This document shows positions 59,045 through 64,000 of a DNA stretch of 64,000 nucleotides, piece by piece. Position 1 is the stretch's first letter. Every line of letters begins with the position of its first letter. This DNA is from Kerstersia gyiorum. Its GTDB lineage: Bacteria > Pseudomonadota > Gammaproteobacteria > Burkholderiales > Burkholderiaceae_B. The stretch is from the NCBI RefSeq assembly GCF_004216755.1, contig NZ_SGWZ01000001.1, positions 806,001 to 870,000 of the forward strand. Direction: 5' to 3'. The notes beneath the pieces were generated by a model. The model did not search any database and was not told the origin of the DNA. It saw nothing but the letters and a program-made list of their open reading frames with translations. The position numbers were made by a program, and so were the translations under genes.

Positions 59045-61930
59045 TCAATCTTTCAGGCGCTCGTCCATGAGTGCCTGGGTTTCGGCTACCAGGCTGCCCA
59101 GGTTGGTGCGGGTGCCGGGGGTGAGCCCGAGCTGCCTGATGGCGGTTTCATGGGCCTGGAACAACTGTGCAAGCCCGTTCTGGCGCAGCGCAATCAAAAT
59201 GCCGTGAACTCGGTGCAGCAACCAGGTGACCCGGGTTGCATCACCGGCAGTGCAGGCCTGGGATAGCGCCAGGGTGTCTTCAGACATGGTATCGCGGAAC
59301 AGGGATTGGTAATTGCCGGGGATCAGGCTCAATTCACTCAGAATGGTTTTCTGGCTGTCCGGTGTCAGCGTGGCTGGTGCTGTCGTTGCGAGAATTCCCG
59401 GCGCCGGGCCGTCCACTCCGGGCGTTGCGGCACGCTGCAGGCCATCTGCAATGGCCATCGGATCAGCCGTTGGCAGACTCAGATTGACCGCTGCGCCGGC
59501 TGCGTCCGGCATGCCTGCCGTGGCGTAGGTGCCGGCGAATTCTGCCGGACGGTGCGCGCGTGGCATGAGCACATCCAGCAGAATGCCGTGGCTCCGCGTG
59601 GCCTCAGGCAGCGGGGTGCCCTGTGCCGGTCGGGCCTGGGCGCCGAATTTATCCAGCCATGCGCTGATGTTGGCGCTCAGTTCCGCGTGAGGGCTGCGCA
59701 CGCAGACCTGCAGGCCATCCAGTCTGGGGGCTGCCCTGATTGCTGCCGCAGCGGTGGGCGCAGGGGCCAGCGGCAGGGTGAGCGTCAAGACAAAGCTGCT
59801 GCCGAGGCCCGCTTCGCTGGTCACGCGGATGTCCGCCTGCATGAGCCGGGCCAGACGGGCGTTGACGGCCAGGTTCAGGCTACTGCCGTGGACAGGCAGG
59901 GGGTGGTCGGCGGGGGCCTGGAAGGTAGATGCCAATTCCTGCAAGGCATCGGGCGGGATGCCTGCTCCGCTGTCGCTGATTTGCAGTACCAGCGTTGCAT
60001 GATCCGTGTCGGCAGGGCGCGCATGCAGGCGGGCGATGATATGGCCGGCAGGGGTGAGCTGCATCGCGTTGTGCAGAAAGTTGTGGATGATCTGCTGCAA
60101 GCGGGTGGCATCGCCCTTGACGCCTGGGGGCACGGCAATATCCACATGGGCAAACAGCAGCACGCCTTTCTGCCGGGCTTGCGGCTGATGTTCAGCGATG
60201 CAGTCCTGCAGTAGCCGGTGAGGGTCCAGAGGCGCATTCGCCAGGGACACCGCACCGCTATCCATCCGGTGAATTTCCTGCAGGTTGCAGAGAAAGCGCG
60301 ATAGCTCGTCCGTGGTTTGCCTGATGCATGCTACGGATTGCCGCAAGGCGTCGGGCCGGACCAGGGAGAGAATAGCCAGCGCTTCATTCAGGTTGTGTAG
60401 CGGGGCGTCCAGTTCGTTGCGGATGGCAGCCAGGAAGCGCCTGTGGGTTTGCAGGGCCACCCCTGCCTGGTGGCGCGCTGCACGCAAGTTGTCCTGGCAG
60501 CGCAGCAGCGGCGCCTGGTCGTGCAGCACGCATAGCCAGGCTTCCTGGCCGGCGTGCCGGATTGGCATATAGCTGGCCTGCAGGCGCCGGCCGCACCAGT
60601 CCACCTGTTGGATAGGCAGCAGTCCGGCGGCGTCCAACGGAAGGCCGGGGTCATCGGGCAGCGGCAAGGGCGGAGGCAAGGGTGAGGGCAGGGAGGCAGG
60701 CAGGCCCTGTTGCAGCCAGGCCTGAGCCAGCGGATTGGCGTAAAGCAGGCGGCCATGATGGCGGTTGGCGATGCAGATGGCAGCCTGTGGTTGGGCCAGC
60801 AGCGCCTGGTTCAGTTGCGCGTGCTCACTGGCCTGGACGGCGGCATGCCGGGCAGGCGTGAGGACCCGCCGCTGATGCCAGCGCAAGGCAAGCCAGGTGG
60901 CAATAAGCGCCAGGACCAATAGCGCGGCCAGCGAGTAGCCCAGCCAGCCGTGTCCGCGCAGCAGTTCACGGTATGGAACCAGGACGGCGGCATGGCTGGT
61001 GCCATGGCGGCCCAGCGAAAAGACGGCACCCCTGGCGCTCAGGCGGAAACCCGGCGCAGCGGCTTCGGGCAGCGGCGCTGCGTCGTTGGCCAGCGTTTGC
61101 CCTTGCAGTGTCAGCGACAAGATGCCTGCTGTGGTTTCTGCGGAAAGGAAGCGGCTGATCCTGGACAGGGGCGCGGCAAAAAAACGGGGCGGCGTCTTAC
61201 TGTCTGGCCAGAGATGTGGCGGCAGGTTGATGCGGGCCAGTCCGGCGATGAGGTCCGGGGATTCCGGCAGCCGGAACCAGAGCACGCCTGCCGCAGGCGA
61301 CGCCGGGATGGTGGCGGCGTCGATGCCGGTGACGAAGGTCAGCACGGCGGCCCGCTGCGACGCCGGCAGGGTGCGCGATATGCCCTGGGGCTGGCTGCTG
61401 GTGGGCAGCCCCAGACTGTTGCCCGTTGTCCTGTCATTGAAGAGCAGGTAGGGGCCGGCTTCACTCATGCCCGACCAGTAGGCAGCATAGAAATCCGTCA
61501 GGAAATTGCCGATGGCGTACCACTGGTTGCCAGCGGGTTCGCCATTTTCCTCGCAGGTGCTGGCCGTGCCGCAGATGAGCGCATACGGCAGGTCGGCTGT
61601 ATTCTGCCGGGCCTGGTAGACGCGCACGGAACTGTCCGGTGGCGATATCTGCGTGCCAGCTTCGGACAGGTGGCTGAAAGGCAGCCTGGACAGCCTTCGG
61701 CTGCTGGCGTCCAGCGCGAGCAAAAACTGCTTCTGGGCATCAAAATAGCGCGCCAGGCGGGCAAACTCGGCGTCCAGCTGCTGTTGCCGTGCACCCAGAG
61801 CGTGCTGGGCGCTCCAGGCCAGCAACAACGTCGCCAGCACGATGAACGGTGCCAGCACGGCCAGCACGATAGTCAGCCGGGAAGGGGCGGGTGGATGGCC
61901 GGTCATATCGGGCACGCGTGGCGAAGTCAT
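59045..61930 (-). CDS. RcsD-like phosphotransfer protein with degenerate kinase core
   Basis: A 961-residue membrane protein paralogous to the neighbouring hybrid kinase. It has two membrane segments (about 20-42 and 332-350) and a matching periplasmic domain. The H-box region reads FLAAIRNELDAPLHNLNEAL: the phospho-acceptor His is Asn505. The N-box (IIHNFLHNAMQLT) and G1 box (SDSGAGIPPDAL) survive, but the G2 box is GSSLNLAV, without its glycines. The ABL-like domain remains (735-830), the receiver is missing, and a C-terminal HPt domain keeps His906 in LLHRVHGIL. This is the domain logic of RcsD. It starts 25 bases after the beta-CASP nuclease gene. Confidence 0.88.
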   Translation of the reverse strand: MTSPRVPDMTGHPPAPSRLTIVLAVLAPFIVLATLLLAWSAQHALGARQQQLDAEFARLARYFDAQKQFLLALDASSRRLSRLPFSHLSEAGTQISPPDSSVRVYQARQNTADLPYALICGTASTCEENGEPAGNQWYAIGNFLTDFYAAYWSGMSEAGPYLLFNDRTTGNSLGLPTSSQPQGISRTLPASQRAAVLTFVTGIDAATIPASPAAGVLWFRLPESPDLIAGLARINLPPHLWPDSKTPPRFFAAPLSRISRFLSAETTAGILSLTLQGQTLANDAAPLPEAAAPGFRLSARGAVFSLGRHGTSHAAVLVPYRELLRGHGWLGYSLAALLVLALIATWLALRWHQRRVLTPARHAAVQASEHAQLNQALLAQPQAAICIANRHHGRLLYANPLAQAWLQQGLPASLPSPLPPPLPLPDDPGLPLDAAGLLPIQQVDWCGRRLQASYMPIRHAGQEAWLCVLHDQAPLLRCQDNLRAARHQAGVALQTHRRFLAAIRNELDAPLHNLNEALAILSLVRPDALRQSVACIRQTTDELSRFLCNLQEIHRMDSGAVSLANAPLDPHRLLQDCIAEHQPQARQKGVLLFAHVDIAVPPGVKGDATRLQQIIHNFLHNAMQLTPAGHIIARLHARPADTDHATLVLQISDSGAGIPPDALQELASTFQAPADHPLPVHGSSLNLAVNARLARLMQADIRVTSEAGLGSSFVLTLTLPLAPAPTAAAAIRAAPRLDGLQVCVRSPHAELSANISAWLDKFGAQARPAQGTPLPEATRSHGILLDVLMPRAHRPAEFAGTYATAGMPDAAGAAVNLSLPTADPMAIADGLQRAATPGVDGPAPGILATTAPATLTPDSQKTILSELSLIPGNYQSLFRDTMSEDTLALSQACTAGDATRVTWLLHRVHGILIALRQNGLAQLFQAHETAIRQLGLTPGTRTNLGSLVAETQALMDERLKD

Positions 61931-61955
61931 GGGCGCTTGATATGGCGGGTGCCGT

Positions 61956-63314
61956 TTAGAGTTGGAATTCCTGATCCTGGCGGGGAACGCAGGCGTTCCA
62001 GCCGAGCTCGCGTTCTATGCGGACTCGCAGGGCATCGGCGGCCTCCGGTTCGCCATGGACGATGAAAACGCGTTGCGGCGCTCTGCGGAAACCGGACAGC
62101 CAGCGCATCAGCTCATTGCTGTCCGCATGCGCCGACAGCATGGGCAATTCGGCGACTTCCGCCCGTACCGGTACCCAATTGCCGTGTATCTTCACTTCCC
62201 GCGCCCCTTGCAGCAGTTTGCGGCCGCGCGTGCCGGCGGCCTGGAAGCCGGAAAAGAGTATGGTGTTGCGGTGGTCGTGGGCAAAGGCTGCCAGGTGGTG
62301 CAGGACACGGCCGCCGGTGGCCATGCCGCTGGCCGAAATAATGACCTTGGGATAGCGGTTGGCGGACAGCGCCTTGGATTCTTCCACGTCGCGTACATAG
62401 GCAATGGCCTGGCAGGCGGCTTCATACTCGCCATCGTCCAGCTTGTGTTCGGCAGGATGGGCGTGCAGCAATTGCGTGGCGTTGCCTGCCATCGGGCTGT
62501 CCAGGTAGGCGGGAATGTTCTGCAGCCGCCCCGCCTGCCGCAATTGCCATAGGTAGTAGATCAGCGACTGGGCGCGGCCGACGGCGAACGCCGGGATCAC
62601 TACCGTGCCGCCCCGTTTCGCCGTGCGTTCGATGATGTCGCCCAGCAGGGCGACGGGGTCTGCCTCATCATGGACACGGTCGCCATAGGTGGATTCAATG
62701 ACGATATAGTCTGCAGCCGGCACGGGTTCGGGGTCATGCAGGACCGGATCGTCGTAGCGCCCGAGGTCACCGGAAAAAACGATGCTGCGCCCGCCTATGT
62801 CGATCTGCGCGCTGGCCGCGCCCAGGATGTGGCCGGCGCGGCGCATCAGCAGCGTGGCGCCGCCGGGCAGATCCACCGGGCTGTGCCAGGCGACGGACTG
62901 CATGGCGGTGATGGCACGGTCCGCATCGCGCACGCGATAGAGTGGCTCTGCCACGGCATGGCGCGAAAAGCCTTTGCGATTGGCATATTCCGCATCCTTT
63001 TCCTGCAGGTGGGCGCTGTCGCGCAGGATCAGGGCAGCGACATCACGCGTGGCGTCGGTAGCATAGATGGGGCCGCGAAACCCTTCGCGAACCAGGCGGG
63101 GCAGATAGCCAGAATGATCCAGGTGCGCGTGGGTCAGTACGACAGCATTGATATCACTGGCCGCGATGGGCAGTCCTTCCCAGTTCAGCTCGCGCAGATT
63201 CTTCAGCCCCTGGAACAGTCCGCAGTCAATTAGCAAGCGGGTATTGCCATGCGTGAGCAGATGTTTCGAGCCCGTGACGGTGCCTGCGCCGCCCAGAGAA
63301 GTCAATGAAAGCAT
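61956..63314 (-). CDS. Metallo-beta-lactamase/beta-CASP ribonuclease-type protein
   Basis: A 452-residue metallo-beta-lactamase protein of the CPSF/beta-CASP class. The zinc motif is THAHLDHSGYLPRLV (His62-x-His64-x-Asp66-His67). Further metal ligands are likely in RRAGHILGAASAQI and in the strand FSGDLGRYDDPVL. The beta-CASP domain has STYGDRVHDEAD and PAFAVGRAQSLIYY, and the C-terminal metal motif is MLSAHADSNELMRWL. Such proteins cleave or degrade RNA. The ATG at 63314 is preceded by AGGGG; the frame is open upstream to 63383. It is the first gene of the strand that then carries the Rcs-like genes, with a 25-base spacer. Confidence 0.9.
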   Translation of the reverse strand: MLSLTSLGGAGTVTGSKHLLTHGNTRLLIDCGLFQGLKNLRELNWEGLPIAASDINAVVLTHAHLDHSGYLPRLVREGFRGPIYATDATRDVAALILRDSAHLQEKDAEYANRKGFSRHAVAEPLYRVRDADRAITAMQSVAWHSPVDLPGGATLLMRRAGHILGAASAQIDIGGRSIVFSGDLGRYDDPVLHDPEPVPAADYIVIESTYGDRVHDEADPVALLGDIIERTAKRGGTVVIPAFAVGRAQSLIYYLWQLRQAGRLQNIPAYLDSPMAGNATQLLHAHPAEHKLDDGEYEAACQAIAYVRDVEESKALSANRYPKVIISASGMATGGRVLHHLAAFAHDHRNTILFSGFQAAGTRGRKLLQGAREVKIHGNWVPVRAEVAELPMLSAHADSNELMRWLSGFRRAPQRVFIVHGEPEAADALRVRIERELGWNACVPRQDQEFQL

Positions 63315-63608
63315 GATTGCGGCCCCTGTCATTGAACGTATGAGCTTATGGCTGCACTGAAAAACAGCCGGCTTGCCTGTCATGATACTCTGCCGCGCAT
63401 GGAACCCGCCTGGCCGGACGAGCAGCGGCAGGGCCCCGTCGGCCGCCCGCAGGCGCGCTGATGCGGGCTATCCGGGGGGCAAGGCGCGGTGTGCTTGGAC
63501 ATATAATCAATGCATGCCTGTTATCCGGGTTCCAGATTTTTCCGAACGCCTGCGCGTGTTGCGGGCGGAGTCAAACAGGCGAATCTCCAGGAGATTGCGT
63601 TGAGGCGC

Positions 63609-64000
63609 ATGGGTATTACGATGAAGTGTCTGACCGGGGCGGCGTTGAGCGCCAGCCTGGCTGCGTGTGGAACGCTGTCATCCGGGGACGACGCGGCATC
63701 TTCAAAGCAAGCAACAACTGTCTCGTACCAGAGTCCTTATGACGGCACGAGCTGGGAATTGGTGCGCTGGGCATCTGCGGATGGCAAAGTGCGCGATATC
63801 CCCGTGCGCGTTGGGATGAACCGGGCACTGACGCTCGAATTCGCACGCGATGATATCTCGCAGGCCGGCCGCGTGAGCGGCTTTGCGGGTTGCAATCGCT
63901 ATTTCGGCAGCTATCGCTACGATGGCCTGTCTGCGCTCAGCATAGATGAGCTCGGTTCCACCCGCATGGCCTGCAACCCCGAGGCCATGGTGCTGGAAGC
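63609..64000 (+). CDS. META-domain (HslJ-like) lipoprotein, N-terminal part
   Basis: The first 130 residues of a secreted lipoprotein; the frame is open at the window edge. A signal peptide (MKCLTGAALSASLAACGTLS) carries the lipobox LAAC, so the mature N-terminus is a lipid-modified Cys. The domain after it begins YDGTSWELVRWASADGKVRD and continues with RVSGFAGCNRYFGSYRY, typical of META/HslJ domains, which in E. coli link to heat-shock and novobiocin resistance. The start may be the ATG at 63609 or the one at 63621; the latter gives the better signal peptide. It is divergent from the beta-CASP nuclease. Confidence 0.85.
   Translation, partial: MGITMKCLTGAALSASLAACGTLSSGDDAASSKQATTVSYQSPYDGTSWELVRWASADGKVRDIPVRVGMNRALTLEFARDDISQAGRVSGFAGCNRYFGSYRYDGLSALSIDELGSTRMACNPEAMVLE

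Overview
The window is about 62-63% GC, densely packed chromosomal DNA from a betaproteobacterium. The rplU-rpmA-obg block, the FepA/BfeA-type enterobactin receptor, the Bordetella-style porin and the protein sequences in general point to Burkholderiales, most likely Alcaligenaceae near Bordetella, Achromobacter or Kerstersia. That placement is an inference from protein character, not from a search. I see no prophage, insertion sequence or CRISPR array. The only clear gene decay is a hipA toxin reduced to a scar.

Layout. 1-1.5 kb: ribosomal genes rplU and rpmA plus the start of obg. 1.7-10.3 kb: a DUF4351-type protein, a ferric-enterobactin receptor behind a Fur-box candidate, and a convergent porin-ATPase-binding protein-permease operon. 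10.5-11.6 kb: tRNA-Gly, hipB and the hipA scar. 11.7-18.1 kb: a MocR-type regulator divergent from a tight five-gene operon: yggS, a class I glutamine amidotransferase, pdxY, a TrpA-like protein without its catalytic Asp, and glyA. 18.1-25.4 kb: a PtsJ-like regulator, tRNA-Cys, a basic amino acid decarboxylase, hisC-serC and psd. 25.5-35.9 kb: an orphan protein, a short-chain fatty acid transporter, a LysR-controlled omega-amino-acid degradation module, a CoA transferase and a TetR regulator. 36-42.8 kb: a siderophore-interacting reductase, a GNAT enzyme with a second MocR regulator, a BenE transporter, alaA and hemG. 42.8-51 kb: a Crp/Fnr regulator divergent from a TonB receptor, FecBCD-type ABC genes, two paralogous amidotransferase-fold proteins and an FmdE-like protein. 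51-55 kb: gadC, a small protein and a second PtsJ-like regulator. 54.8-63.3 kb: a beta-CASP nuclease and a three-protein Rcs-like phosphorelay. The window ends in a META-domain lipoprotein.

Two themes stand out. First, vitamin B6: at least twelve products bind, make, salvage or sense pyridoxal phosphate, and four of them are aminotransferase-type (MocR/PtsJ) regulators. Second, iron: two TonB receptors, one or two iron ABC systems and a siderophore reductase. The strongest candidates for something undescribed are (a) the Rcs-like relay, in which a duplicated hybrid kinase has become an RcsD-like phosphotransfer protein; (b) the siderophore-type operon with its two GATase-fold genes and FmdE-like neighbour; and (c) the B6 operon carrying an amidotransferase and a degenerate TrpA.
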